Source: Hamadaea sp013361475 (GTDB taxonomy: Bacteria; Actinomycetota; Actinomycetes; Mycobacteriales; Micromonosporaceae). From it: 64,000 nt of DNA. Made by a program: the position numbers and the translations under genes. The stretch covers positions 310,001 through 374,000 of the forward strand of contig NZ_JBFAHM010000009.1 in the NCBI RefSeq assembly GCF_040654195.1, written 5' to 3'. Of this stretch, positions 50,046-58,332 are shown one piece after another; the first letter of the stretch is position 1, and each line of letters begins with the position of its first letter. The notes below the pieces were generated by a model. The model did no database searches. It had not been told where the DNA came from and worked only from the letters and a program-made list of their open reading frames with translations.

Positions 50046-51181
50046 AACCGATCCTGCAGGGCGTTGACGAGATGGGCGGCGGCGGGGGCGAACACCGCCC
50101 ACTTCGGCGGGTCGTCGGGAGTCGGGCCGACGACGGCGGCGGCGACGCTGCGATACCGCGCCGAGAGCGGCCCGAGCAGGGAGAGGTCGGCTTTCGTCCC
50201 GGTGATCAGGAGCACGGCGTCGCCTGCGGTATGCAGGGACAGGCGGGCCCGTAGCTCGCCGACGTCGCCGCCGCCGATGGTCAGCCGCGCCGCCGCGAGC
50301 TGGTCGAGGCCGGTCTGGGTCTGGCCGATCGGACGCTCTCCCCCGGTGCCGGAGGCGAACATCATCCGCAGGCTCAGCCCGCTATCCACAGTCGACACGA
50401 CGACCGACGCGGCCACCTCCACCGCCTCCTCGAACGCGTCGGAGTCCGGATAGGACGCCAACCGGTCGTCGAGGACGAGTACCAGCCGGGCGACGGCGGC
50501 GTCGACGTGCGTCCGGACCATGAGCGTGCCCGCCCGGGCCGACGTACGCCAATGGACATGCCGGAGGTCGTCGCCGGGAACGTATTCGCGCAGGGCGTGG
50601 AAGGTGATGCTGCCCGCGTCGACCAGTTCCCGTTCGCCTTCGATCTCGGCGGCGGAGCCGTTGGCGCCCCGGGTGAGCGGGTGCCAAGCCGGCCACACCG
50701 TAAACGTCTCGGCCGGACCGGCCGGGCGGGTCACCGACCAGAGCCCGAGCGGATCATCGCGCCCGACGGTGACCGGTCCGATCTGGAACACGCCCCGGCG
50801 GCCGGTGGGGAGCGAGAAGCTGACCCGGGCCGGGATGCCCGGCTTGGCGAGCACCGCTGCCCGGCCGGACGGCAGGTCGTCGCGGTCGCCGCCGACTTCG
50901 CGGACCGGATCGGCGAAGGTGAGCAACCGGCGGAACCGGCCGAGCACCACGACGTCGGCGGTGGCGACGGCCGGTTCCCCACGGCGTACGCGACGCGGCT
51001 CGACGAGCCGGTCGACGACCACCCGGGGTGGGGACAATCCCCAGAGGGAGCTGAGGGCGAAGGCGGCCAGCCCCGCCGCCCCCAGCATCGCCATCTCCCG
51101 GTACGCCAGCAGCAGCCCGGCGGCGAGCAGGGCGGCGGAGCAGACGGCCGTCGTCAGCCCGCGCGCGGTCGGTCTGGTCAA
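50021..51181 (-). CDS. DUF58 membrane-associated protein
   Basis: This 386-residue protein has two N-terminal helices (TAVCSAALLAAGLLLA and AMLGAAGLAAFALSSLWGL) and a beta-rich region. It carries the DUF58 signature ALREYVPGDDLRHVHWRTSARAGTLMVRTH, followed by a von Willebrand A-like half (VLVLDDRLASYPDSDAFEEA). DUF58 proteins normally work with a MoxR AAA ATPase and a transglutaminase-fold partner. Here the transglutaminase-like gene follows, but no MoxR gene is seen. The start is an unusual TTG at 51181 that overlaps the previous TGA (TTGA), consistent with translational coupling. Confidence 0.85.
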   Translation of the reverse strand: MTRPTARGLTTAVCSAALLAAGLLLAYREMAMLGAAGLAAFALSSLWGLSPPRVVVDRLVEPRRVRRGEPAVATADVVVLGRFRRLLTFADPVREVGGDRDDLPSGRAAVLAKPGIPARVSFSLPTGRRGVFQIGPVTVGRDDPLGLWSVTRPAGPAETFTVWPAWHPLTRGANGSAAEIEGERELVDAGSITFHALREYVPGDDLRHVHWRTSARAGTLMVRTHVDAAVARLVLVLDDRLASYPDSDAFEEAVEVAASVVVSTVDSGLSLRMMFASGTGGERPIGQTQTGLDQLAAARLTIGGGDVGELRARLSLHTAGDAVLLITGTKADLSLLGPLSARYRSVAAAVVGPTPDDPPKWAVFAPAAAHLVNALQDRLWNASSSR

Positions 51182-53853
51182 CAGTCGGGGATCGCTTCCA
51201 CGTCGTCACCGTTGTCGAAGTGGAGCCACACCCAGGAGATCCAGTGGCCGTCGGTCAGCTTCAGCCAGTGGTCGCCTTCCTTGTCGTCGTGGTAAGGCCC
51301 GGCGTTCTGGTTCTCGCCGTGCACCTTGCAGACCACCGGGAAGGTGTCACCGTCGTGCACCCGGCGGACAACCGAGCCGTTGTCGTTGCTGGCGTTGTAC
51401 ACCGGCACGCCGGCGGCGCAGAAGTTCGGATCCGGGTTGCTCGCCGAGTCCTCGCAGTTCACGGTGGCCCGCACCGACCCGGACGCCCCGGCGTCGGTCT
51501 TCTGCGCAGCGGTGTCCGTCGCCGATCCGGCGAACGTCGTGATCTTCGCGGTGATCGTGTACTGCGTGTCGGCGGACAGCCCGGTGATCTTCGCGGGCGA
51601 GGAGCAGTCGGACACCGTCTTGCCACCGGCGGTGAAGGTGCAGGCCGCGGCGGCTCCGTCGCCGTCGGCGGTGAAGTTCACCGTGATCTCCGACTCGGTC
51701 GCACTGGTCGACGAGATCGCGATGGTCGGCGCGCTGGGCTGCGTCACCTGGTCGTAGCCGGACGGACCTTCGCCGTCGTCGTTGAAGGCCACCACCTCGA
51801 CCCAGTCCAGCTTGGCGGCACTGGTGATCGTCGCGGTACGCACCGTCCCACCGGTCTCGCCGATCTTCTTTCCGTCTTCGTCGCGGATCTCGTACCCGGT
51901 GATGGGCAGCCCGTGCCCGTCCGCCGCGTTCCAGGTGACGACGTACTGGTTCGCGCTGATCTGCCGGCCCTTGACGTTCGTGGGCGCGGCCGGCGGGTAG
52001 TGGACCGTCAGCTCGTTGCTCTGCGGACTGGCGTCGCTGGCCGCACCCGCCGAGTTCCGCGCGACGACGGTGAAGGTGAAACTGTCGCCCGGGGTCAGAC
52101 CGGCGAACCGGGCGTCGGTCCCGGTGACGGTCTGCGGCGGGTTCGCCCCGGCCGCTCCGCCCTTGAGCGGCGTGACCACGTAGTCGGCGGCACCCTGGAC
52201 ACCCGGCCAGGAAACCAGCACGGCACCGGTGTAGCAGCCGTCGGAGTCGGTCTCCAGTTTCGCGGTCGGGGCGGCCGGCGTGGCCGGCGGCGCGGCGGCG
52301 GCCGGGGTCACCGGCTCGGACAGGGCGGGCGGACCGTCGCCGACCGAGTTCGTGGCCCACACCTTGAAGCGGTAGGACGTGCCGTTGGTGAGCCCGGTGA
52401 TGGTCGTCTGCAGCGTGGCGCCGTTGACCTGCACCCGGCCGCCGCCGCCTTCCTCCCAGGTGACCGTGTACGCCTCGACCGCGGCCGAGCCCGCCTTCGC
52501 CCGGCCCCAGGACAGGCGGACCCGGCCGTCCCCGGCCAGCGCCGTCACCGGCACCGGCGGCCCCGGGCGCTGCGGCTCGACCCGCACGGTCGGCGACGGC
52601 TTGGGCGACGGCGGCCGCCGGGTCGGCTGCGTACCGGGCTTGTCGGACGGCTTGGCCGTCGGCGACTGCTCCGGCTGCGGCGATGTCGTCGGCAGCGGCT
52701 GCTGGGTGGGCGTCGGCGACGTCTCCGGGACCGGGTCGTACTTGTCCACCTTGGACGTCTTGCCGTCCTCGTCCACCATGACGGCCGTGGTGGTGTCGGG
52801 CGCGTTGATGAACAGGTGCTGCTCGCGTACCTCGAGTTCGACGGCGGTCTGCGCGGAGCCGACCTGGATCGTCCCGGCGGGCTGGCCGGACGGCGTCACG
52901 ACGCGGACGGCTCCGGTCGTCTGATCGGGGATGTAGACCTTGCCCGCGAAGCTGACGGCGGGCTGCGTGGTCGCCGCCTGGGCCTCGGCCGGAGTCAGCG
53001 ACATGGTCGCGACCGGGCCGCCCTTGGCAACGTCGGCGATGGTGACGATCTTCTTCTCGGTGGGCAGCGTGATCGCCACCGCCGAACCGATCGTCCGCGC
53101 GGGCAGGACCGCGCCCGCGAGGGAGACGGGTGAGGTGATCTTCCTGGTCGGCGACTCGCCGACGACCGCGATCTGGTCGCTGCCGCGATCGACGACGAGC
53201 GAGCCCTGGTCGAGCACGGTCAGCGCCTGCTCGTGACCAGGGGTGGAGACCGCCTCGGTCCGCACCACCGCGATCTGCCGATCCTTGACGACCAGCGCGA
53301 TCGCGACGCCCTGGCTGGGCACGCCGAGCCACAACCGGCCCGCCTTGTCGAACGCGCCGCCGACCAGCGAGCCGGAGAGGCGTACCTGGTCGCCGATCGC
53401 CTGCAGACTGCCCGCGTCGACTGGGCGGACCAAGCCACGCGTCCGGTCGACGACGATCGCCGTCGCACCGTCGAGGAGAACCGCCGTGTCCTCGGCCGTG
53501 CCGAGGTCGAGCGAACCGGAGAAGCCCATCCGGGTCAGGTCGATCGAGGTGACGCGCCCGGTGAAGAGGTCGTGGAGGATCACGAAGTGGTCGCTCTGCG
53601 TGACCCGGACCTGATGGCCCTGCGCGTCGATCATCGGCTGGCGCAGCGACACGCTGCCGGAGACCGCGTTGACCTGCGACGCCTCGCCAACCTGTTTGCT
53701 CCACAACCACGATGCGCCGTCGGCGATCGCGGGCTGCTGGCCCGTCACGCCGAGCGCGAAGACGGTAGTGCCGAGGGCCGCCACCAAGGCGAGCACGATC
53801 CCCGCGGGGTAAACCTTTCCGAGCCTTGTCAGGTGCCGCAGCCGCATCTTCAT
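51178..53853 (-). CDS. Anchored beta-propeller/fibronectin type III surface protein
   Basis: In this 891-residue protein, a signal anchor (GIVLALVAALGTTVFALGVT, about 15-35) is followed by a propeller-like repeat region (to about 370). A Pro/Thr/Ser-rich spacer (about 371-431) and then three to four fibronectin III domains come next (for example VRLSWGRAKAGSAAVEAYTV and TITGLTNGTSYRFKVWATNS). The C-terminus of about 100 residues has several Cys and a DGDTFPVVCKVHG motif. It is exported and exposed at the surface. ATG 53853 has a good GGAGGCACCGGG ribosome-binding site. It is coupled to DUF58 by TTGA and likely forms an envelope module with it. Confidence 0.85.
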   Translation of the reverse strand: MKMRLRHLTRLGKVYPAGIVLALVAALGTTVFALGVTGQQPAIADGASWLWSKQVGEASQVNAVSGSVSLRQPMIDAQGHQVRVTQSDHFVILHDLFTGRVTSIDLTRMGFSGSLDLGTAEDTAVLLDGATAIVVDRTRGLVRPVDAGSLQAIGDQVRLSGSLVGGAFDKAGRLWLGVPSQGVAIALVVKDRQIAVVRTEAVSTPGHEQALTVLDQGSLVVDRGSDQIAVVGESPTRKITSPVSLAGAVLPARTIGSAVAITLPTEKKIVTIADVAKGGPVATMSLTPAEAQAATTQPAVSFAGKVYIPDQTTGAVRVVTPSGQPAGTIQVGSAQTAVELEVREQHLFINAPDTTTAVMVDEDGKTSKVDKYDPVPETSPTPTQQPLPTTSPQPEQSPTAKPSDKPGTQPTRRPPSPKPSPTVRVEPQRPGPPVPVTALAGDGRVRLSWGRAKAGSAAVEAYTVTWEEGGGGRVQVNGATLQTTITGLTNGTSYRFKVWATNSVGDGPPALSEPVTPAAAAPPATPAAPTAKLETDSDGCYTGAVLVSWPGVQGAADYVVTPLKGGAAGANPPQTVTGTDARFAGLTPGDSFTFTVVARNSAGAASDASPQSNELTVHYPPAAPTNVKGRQISANQYVVTWNAADGHGLPITGYEIRDEDGKKIGETGGTVRTATITSAAKLDWVEVVAFNDDGEGPSGYDQVTQPSAPTIAISSTSATESEITVNFTADGDGAAAACTFTAGGKTVSDCSSPAKITGLSADTQYTITAKITTFAGSATDTAAQKTDAGASGSVRATVNCEDSASNPDPNFCAAGVPVYNASNDNGSVVRRVHDGDTFPVVCKVHGENQNAGPYHDDKEGDHWLKLTDGHWISWVWLHFDNGDDVEAIPDC

Positions 53854-53950
53854 CGTCCCGGTGCCTCCACGGTCTGATGTCATTCGAAGAATGTGGATCC
53901 GCCGCACCCACCACAAGCGACGTCAGCGTATCGCGCTGTTGTTTCGTGCG

Positions 53951-54550
53951 CTATACGCACCAAGCGGCCAACCGCAACAAGGCACGGCACGTGGCGGGCT
54001 TCGCCCGTTCCAACAGATCGCTGCCGAGCTGCGCGAACGCCCTGTCAGAGGGGATGACGAAGCGATCGGGAGCCGACTGTCCACTCCGGCCGGCCAGGGC
54101 CCGTTTCGTCGCCGGCGCGGCGGTGATCACCCGCGCCATCGCCTTCTCCTCGCCACGACCGTCCTCATCGGTCACAACCAGAATTCGGTCCGCTGTGGAC
54201 AAAAGCACCCGGGTGGTGCGGCTCGCGTGGACCCCGAGATCCAGCAGGAGCACGCTATGCCGGTCGCGCAGATCCTCGACCGCCTCCAGCGTCACCTGGT
54301 CGGTCCACATCGTCTCCGCCGCCACCTGCACGCCCGCGATCGGCGGAGCGGCGAGCAGGCCCGCGTACGCGATCCGGCCGGGCCACAACGCGGCCAGGGT
54401 CGCACCGATCCCGGCACAGACCGAGGTCGCCCCGACTCCGCCCGCGCCGGAGCAGACCGCCACGACGCGGCCGCCCGCCGGGAGACGCCGGAGCGCGGCC
54501 GCCGCCGCCCGTTCCTCGGCGACCTCGTCGGGATCGGTGAACCACTTCAC
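53951..54550 (-). CDS. MinD/ParA-like protein with lysine-less P-loop
   Basis: This 199-residue protein of the MinD/ParA fold has VVAVCSGAGGVGATSVCAGI where a deviant Walker A (KGGVGKT) is expected. Both the signature Lys and the P-loop Lys are missing (Ala36, Ala41). Later strands HSVLLLDLGVHASRTTRVLL and DRILVVTDEDG fit switch regions. ESX loci often carry MinD-like partners (EspI type). This one may bind nucleotide poorly and act as a scaffold. The GTG start (54550) overlaps the end of a 20-codon leader frame as GTGA, within a tandem repeat of GTGAAG units. The 97 bases between this gene and the next show no clear terminator. Confidence 0.7.
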   Translation of the reverse strand: MKWFTDPDEVAEERAAAAALRRLPAGGRVVAVCSGAGGVGATSVCAGIGATLAALWPGRIAYAGLLAAPPIAGVQVAAETMWTDQVTLEAVEDLRDRHSVLLLDLGVHASRTTRVLLSTADRILVVTDEDGRGEEKAMARVITAAPATKRALAGRSGQSAPDRFVIPSDRAFAQLGSDLLERAKPATCRALLRLAAWCV

Positions 54551-54610
54551 GATCGGCGCTTCACGGAGTGTCGCTTCACGGAGTGTTGCTTCACGGCGTG
54601 TCGCTTCACG
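54548..54610 (-). repeat. Tandem repeat of start-like GTGAAG units before the MinD-like gene
   Basis: On the minus strand GTGAAGCGACACTCC-like 15-base units occur four times, with a last shortened unit, so GTGAAG recurs at spacings 15, 15, 15 and 14. Read in frame they encode a 20-residue basic leader (VKRHAVKQHSVKRHSVKRRS) ending in TGA that overlaps the real GTG start. It may be a coupled leader or an expanded start region. Confidence 0.75.
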
Positions 54611-55628
54611 GCTTCGCCAGCGGGTCGGCCAGCTCGGCGAGGCCGGTCGCCGCGACCAGGACGGCCACGGTGGCCGCCGCGACGAGGATCTCCGCCACGC
54701 GCAGCAGGCGGCTGCGCCCGACGCGGCGTGCGCGGCGAGCCCCGAATGCCATCGTAAGCACCAGCACCGCGCCGAGCGCGGCCGGCAACGCCCAGGCCCA
54801 GCCCAGCAGCAGTACGCGTACCGCGCCGGACAGCAGGATCGCGCCGGTCGCCAGCCGCAACGGCAGCTGCTGACCGGTTCGCTCGAACAGCCGGGAGCGC
54901 AGCCGCAGCAGCAGCGCCAGTCCGAGGGCGAGCGCGATGTCGCGGTAGTCGCCGGTGCCGATCAGGACTGCGCCGCAGACCCCGGCCCCGGCCGCCAGAC
55001 CGATGAGCCCGCCGAGAAGATGCTCTCCGGCGACGCGTAGCGACCGGTCGACCTGCTCCGGCGGCACCGACTGCGCGGCGGCCCGCAGCCGGAAGGACGC
55101 CTCCGCCAGGCCGCCCGCCCCGAGAGCGAACCGGGGCAACAAGCCGACGCCGAGGACGACGAGCACCGGCACGATCCGCAGCGGTTGCCGGACATCGGAG
55201 CCGAGTGCCACCCAGACCGCCACCGCTGCCGCAACCATCGCGCCGACGAGGAGCGCGGTCGCGAGCGGACGACCGACCCCGAGCAGACGGCTCGCGATCG
55301 TCACGACTCCAGCGGCGCAGACGATGGCGGCCGCCACGGCCACGACCGGAACCCGGTCGAGCAGAACGGTGCTGAGCCACCCGGCGAGTGCGGCCCACGC
55401 GCCGGCCGCCGCGAGCAACGCCGTCACCGGCCCGCTCCCCGTACGCCGACGGCCCCACCAAGCAAGCAAGAGCGCCACGACGACGGCCAGACCGGCGGTC
55501 GCGGTCGCCGTCCAGGTCGCCGACCGAGCCGCCGGGAGCAGGATCGCTCCACCCAGGACCGTCGCGGCGGACCAGAGCGCGAAGGCCGGTTGCAGCGTCC
55601 CGCCGAGCCGGTCCTCCGTCACCGCCAC
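54606..55628 (-). CDS. EccD-like polytopic membrane protein without ubiquitin domain
   Basis: This 340-residue protein has about ten to eleven hydrophobic helices. It is organised like the membrane half of EccD, including the late block QVDRSLRVAGEHLLGGLIGL and LALLLRLRSRLFERTGQQLP (compare RSDRLLTGLLGG and LICALRSRAFATVRHR in the eccD of this window). The YukD-like N-terminus is absent. It may form the second half of the EccD-type vestibule or belong to a variant system. GTG 55628 is chosen, after GGGGAAGG; the frame opens further to 55766, but that stretch lies in a perfect palindrome and looks non-coding. Confidence 0.7.
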   Translation of the reverse strand: MAVTEDRLGGTLQPAFALWSAATVLGGAILLPAARSATWTATATAGLAVVVALLLAWWGRRRTGSGPVTALLAAAGAWAALAGWLSTVLLDRVPVVAVAAAIVCAAGVVTIASRLLGVGRPLATALLVGAMVAAAVAVWVALGSDVRQPLRIVPVLVVLGVGLLPRFALGAGGLAEASFRLRAAAQSVPPEQVDRSLRVAGEHLLGGLIGLAAGAGVCGAVLIGTGDYRDIALALGLALLLRLRSRLFERTGQQLPLRLATGAILLSGAVRVLLLGWAWALPAALGAVLVLTMAFGARRARRVGRSRLLRVAEILVAAATVAVLVAATGLAELADPLAKP

Positions 55629-55741
55629 ATGATCCGGCCTTCCCCGGATCCCGCGCAACCCCGGCCGCGGATCCCCGTGCCCCCGCTGCCTGGCGCCGCC
55701 CCGGCTCCGCCGCTCGGCGCGCTGCGTTGCCGCCAGATCAG

Positions 55742-55782
55742 GGTTCTCGGTCGAATCATGGTCCATGATTCGACCGAGAACC
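55742..55782. repeat. Perfect 41-bp palindrome
   Basis: Twenty-base arms with a single central T (55762): the left arm begins GGTTCTCGGTCGAATCATGG and the right arm is its exact complement. It lies in the 209-base divergent gap 55629-55837. Candidate roles are a regulator binding site, a transcription barrier or a mobile palindromic element. The rest of the gap shows only the ribosome-binding sites. Confidence 0.9.
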
Positions 55783-55837
55783 GTGATCCAGCGCTAACGG
55801 GCCGGCGCGTAAGAGGGCAGCGCGTGAGGAGGACGGA

Positions 55838-57217
55838 GTGCAACCAGATGGCGGCGAGAAGCGTCGGCAAGGTGTGACCGTGATCGAGCTGGGCGTACCC
55901 GAGGACCACGAACCGGGGCCGCCGCCCGCCCCGCCCTGGCTGCGCGAGTGGGGCGTACGCAGGCCGCTCGCGGCGCTCGCCGCCGCCGTGGTCTGCCTCG
56001 CCCTGCTCGGCGCGGCGGCCCCCGCCCGTCCGAAGGTGCCGGTCAGGAGCATCGGCGGGCTCTCGTCTCAGGACGGCTACCAGATCTTCGGGGACACCCT
56101 GCTGGCGTTCCATTGGGGGACGTCGTCCGGGATCACGGCGTACGACTTGACCACGGGTGCCATCCGCTGGGCCAGGTCGCTGGCCAATTCGCTCGACGGT
56201 CTCGAGGATCTGGGCGACGCGGTGCTGGTGAGCACCTCGCCTCAGCTGCTCGACCCGCAGAACCCGACACAGGAACAGCTGGACGCCAACCTCGCGGCCA
56301 GCGTCGTCACGGCGTACGCCGTCGACACCGGTGAGGTCCGCTGGACTCGCCGCGGCAGCCTTTACAGCGCGGCCGACCGGAAGGTGGCGCTCATCCGGCC
56401 CCCTGGTCAACCGGGGCGTCTGGAGGCGGTGGAGGCGGTCGGCGGCACCACGCGGTGGTCGCGTCCGCTCCAGCCGGAGGGGAGCTGGCAGCTCGGCTGG
56501 CGACCTCGGAACAGCCTCTACGGCGGGTACGCCGACGGCCTGATCGAGCTGGCCGAGGACGGCACGGTGACGCTGGTGGACCTCGCGACCGGCGCCGTGA
56601 CGCATACGGCGCACGTCCCGCCGGGCGGCGATCTCGCGCTGGCGTGGAACGGGGTGCTCGGCGTCCGCTACGGGCCGGTCACCCCGACCGGCGATCCCGG
56701 CGTCGACCGGCACATCACCTTCTTCGATCTCGACGGCGGACTCACTCACCTGTGGACGAGGGCGATCCCCGAGAGCGACCTGTCGCCGTGCAGTCCGGAC
56801 CAGGTCTGCTCCTGGTGGCCGGATCCCCATCCGCGACGGTTCGACCTGCGTACGGGCCAGGACATCACCGCGCGCAGCGCTCAGCAGCTGTCCCTGATCG
56901 ATCGGTTCCAGACCGGCCAGATCGGAATCTGGCGGGTGGTCGGCGGCGACGAGGACCACACCCTGGTCTACAGTGCCCCGACCCCGGTTCGGCGTGGGTG
57001 GGTGGGGCAGCTCGACCTCACGGATCCGGCGCCACGCGTACGGCCGCTGATGTGGCTGACCCCGGTCGATCAATGCCTGACCGGAGTCCAGTGGCTGGTC
57101 TGTCTGAGCAACACGGCCACGCCGTCGGGAGAGTCGATCGCGTACGCCGTCCGCCGCGCCGATCTGGCCGCCGAGCCCCGGCTCCGGGCGACCAGTGGCG
57201 CAGACTTGAGACCATGA
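55838..57217 (+). CDS. Membrane-anchored PQQ-type beta-propeller protein
   Basis: This 459-residue protein has a short cytosolic N-terminus (about 40 residues, Pro-rich), one hydrophobic helix (PLAALAAAVVCLALLGAAA, about 42-60) and then PQQ-like propeller repeats, such as GITAYDLTTGAIRWARSL, VTAYAVDTGEVRWTRRG and VTLVDLATGAVTHTAH. The propeller is predicted outside the membrane. Such proteins act in protein assembly or ligand sensing; no enzyme motif is seen. GTG 55838 is chosen because GAGGAGGACGGA precedes it. The stop overlaps the next gene as ATGA, an unexpected coupling to a MarR regulator. Confidence 0.78.
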   Translation: MQPDGGEKRRQGVTVIELGVPEDHEPGPPPAPPWLREWGVRRPLAALAAAVVCLALLGAAAPARPKVPVRSIGGLSSQDGYQIFGDTLLAFHWGTSSGITAYDLTTGAIRWARSLANSLDGLEDLGDAVLVSTSPQLLDPQNPTQEQLDANLAASVVTAYAVDTGEVRWTRRGSLYSAADRKVALIRPPGQPGRLEAVEAVGGTTRWSRPLQPEGSWQLGWRPRNSLYGGYADGLIELAEDGTVTLVDLATGAVTHTAHVPPGGDLALAWNGVLGVRYGPVTPTGDPGVDRHITFFDLDGGLTHLWTRAIPESDLSPCSPDQVCSWWPDPHPRRFDLRTGQDITARSAQQLSLIDRFQTGQIGIWRVVGGDEDHTLVYSAPTPVRRGWVGQLDLTDPAPRVRPLMWLTPVDQCLTGVQWLVCLSNTATPSGESIAYAVRRADLAAEPRLRATSGADLRP

Positions 57218-57678
57218 CCGAGCTGGAGAGCCGCTGGCGGCCGTTGCGACTGCTGCTGGAGGGCGTCGATCAGCAGATCGCGTCGATCTACGTGGACGCC
57301 GGGGTGGACGGGATGCGGACTCGCTTCGTCGGGCCGCTGATCCACCTCGGCCGGCGCGGCGCGATGACCGTCCGCGAGCTGGCCGAATCGGTCGAGGTGA
57401 CCCATTCGGCGATGAGTCAGACGGTCGCGGCGATGCGCTCCGCCGGGTTCGTCGCCGACGCGGACAACCCCGACGGGCGTACGCGCCGGGTCCAGCTGAG
57501 CGACCGCGGCCAGGCGGTGATCCCGCTGCTGGAGGCGGAGTGGCGCGCGACCGAGGAGGCCCTGGCCGAGCTGGAGGCGGAGATCCCCTATCCGGTCACC
57601 CAGGTGGTGGCCGACCTCACGGCCGCGCTCGCGAAGCGGTCGTTCCGCGAACGCTTGGACGCCCGCCTGCGCCCGTGA
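57214..57678 (+). CDS. MarR-family regulator 1
   Basis: This 154-residue protein is a MarR-like winged helix. A dimer helix is followed by LGRRGAMTVRELAESVEVTHSAMSQTVAAMRSAGFV (helix-turn-helix) and a wing DNPDGRTRRVQLSDRGQAV. The ligand is unknown. Translation is coupled to the propeller gene (ATGA). Its TGA stop begins a TGATCGTCGC repeat. Confidence 0.85.
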   Translation: MTELESRWRPLRLLLEGVDQQIASIYVDAGVDGMRTRFVGPLIHLGRRGAMTVRELAESVEVTHSAMSQTVAAMRSAGFVADADNPDGRTRRVQLSDRGQAVIPLLEAEWRATEEALAELEAEIPYPVTQVVADLTAALAKRSFRERLDARLRP

Positions 57679-57832
57679 TCGTCGCGCTTTCGGGACAGCT
57701 GGACACCCGTTCCCGTCCTTGATCGTCGCACTTTCCGGGATAACGCGCCTTCCCCGCCCCCAGGAGACCGCGATATCCCGGATAACGCGCCAGCGCCAGC
57801 AAAGCGCCAGCGTCCACCAGCAAAGCGCCAGC
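57676..57832. repeat. Cluster of short direct repeats in an intergenic gap
   Basis: The 201-base gap 57679-57879 holds no gene. Three pairs of repeats fill it: TGATCGTCGC-CTTTC at 57676 and 57720, CCGGGATAACGCGCC-like at 57735 and 57777 (with CCGGGATA/TATCCCGG also inverted), and AGCAAAGCGCCAGC at 57798 and 57819. The first unit gives MarR 1 its stop codon. They are too short and uneven for CRISPR, and fit terminator or REP-like debris. Confidence 0.7.
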
Positions 57833-57843
57833 CCGCGTGCTAA

Positions 57844-57865
57844 TATAGTGAGCGTGGCTCACTAT
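57844..57865 (+). promoter_or_regulatory. Promoter/operator of MarR gene 2
   Basis: A perfect inverted repeat ATAGTGAGC-gtg-GCTCACTAT (57845-57865) overlaps a TATAGT -10-like hexamer (57844-57849), 15-36 bases before the ATG of the second MarR gene. It is well placed for autorepression. No good -35 is visible. Confidence 0.7.
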
Positions 57866-57879
57866 GAACCAGCGTCATT

Positions 57880-58332
57880 ATGAATCGGCATCACGAGGCG
57901 CTGAACCAGTTGATCGAGTTCTCGGTGCTGCTGAACGAGGACATGACGACCAGCCTCGGGCGCGCCGGCCTGACCACGTCGCGGACGCACGTCCTCTGGG
58001 AGCTGGCCGCGCACGGCCCGATGAGCCAGCGGCAGCTCGCCGAGCGGCTCAAGGTCAGCGCGCGTACCGTGACCGGTTTGATCGACGGGCTCGTCGCGAC
58101 CGGATTCGTGACGCGTGAGCCGCACCCGTCGGATCGGCGGGCATTCCTCGTGACCTTCACCGAGCAGGGCTCGCGAACGGCCACCGCTCTCGTCAAGGGT
58201 CAGGAGCAGTTCGCCGAGCTGCTCTTCGGCGACATGGACGGCAAGCGTTTCGAGGAGTTCACCGCCGGGCTCGCCGAGGTCCTCGAACGGTTCAAGCACG
58301 GGTTGGCCACGCAGACCTGGGAGGCGTCGTGA
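57880..58332 (+). CDS. MarR-family regulator 2
   Basis: This 150-residue MarR protein has an N-terminal helix, LWELAAHGPMSQRQLAERLKVSARTVTGLIDGLVATGFVTRE (winged helix) and the wing HPSDRRAFLVTFTEQG with the conserved D-x-R. A perfect dyad overlaps its promoter, so it likely represses itself and the next gene. The stop overlaps the membrane-protein start as GTGA. An upstream ATG at 57864 is out of frame. Confidence 0.9.
   Translation: MNRHHEALNQLIEFSVLLNEDMTTSLGRAGLTTSRTHVLWELAAHGPMSQRQLAERLKVSARTVTGLIDGLVATGFVTREPHPSDRRAFLVTFTEQGSRTATALVKGQEQFAELLFGDMDGKRFEEFTAGLAEVLERFKHGLATQTWEAS

Noticed and set aside
55629..55766. N-terminal extension of the EccD-like protein reaching ATG 55766
   Set aside because: The extension is encoded by the perfect palindrome and an Arg/Gly-rich stretch, while GTG 55628 has a ribosome-binding site just before the first membrane helix.
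57735..57832. Direct repeats resembling a tiny CRISPR array
   Set aside because: Units are 14-15 bases, spacings are unequal, sequences are unrelated between pairs and no cas gene is near.
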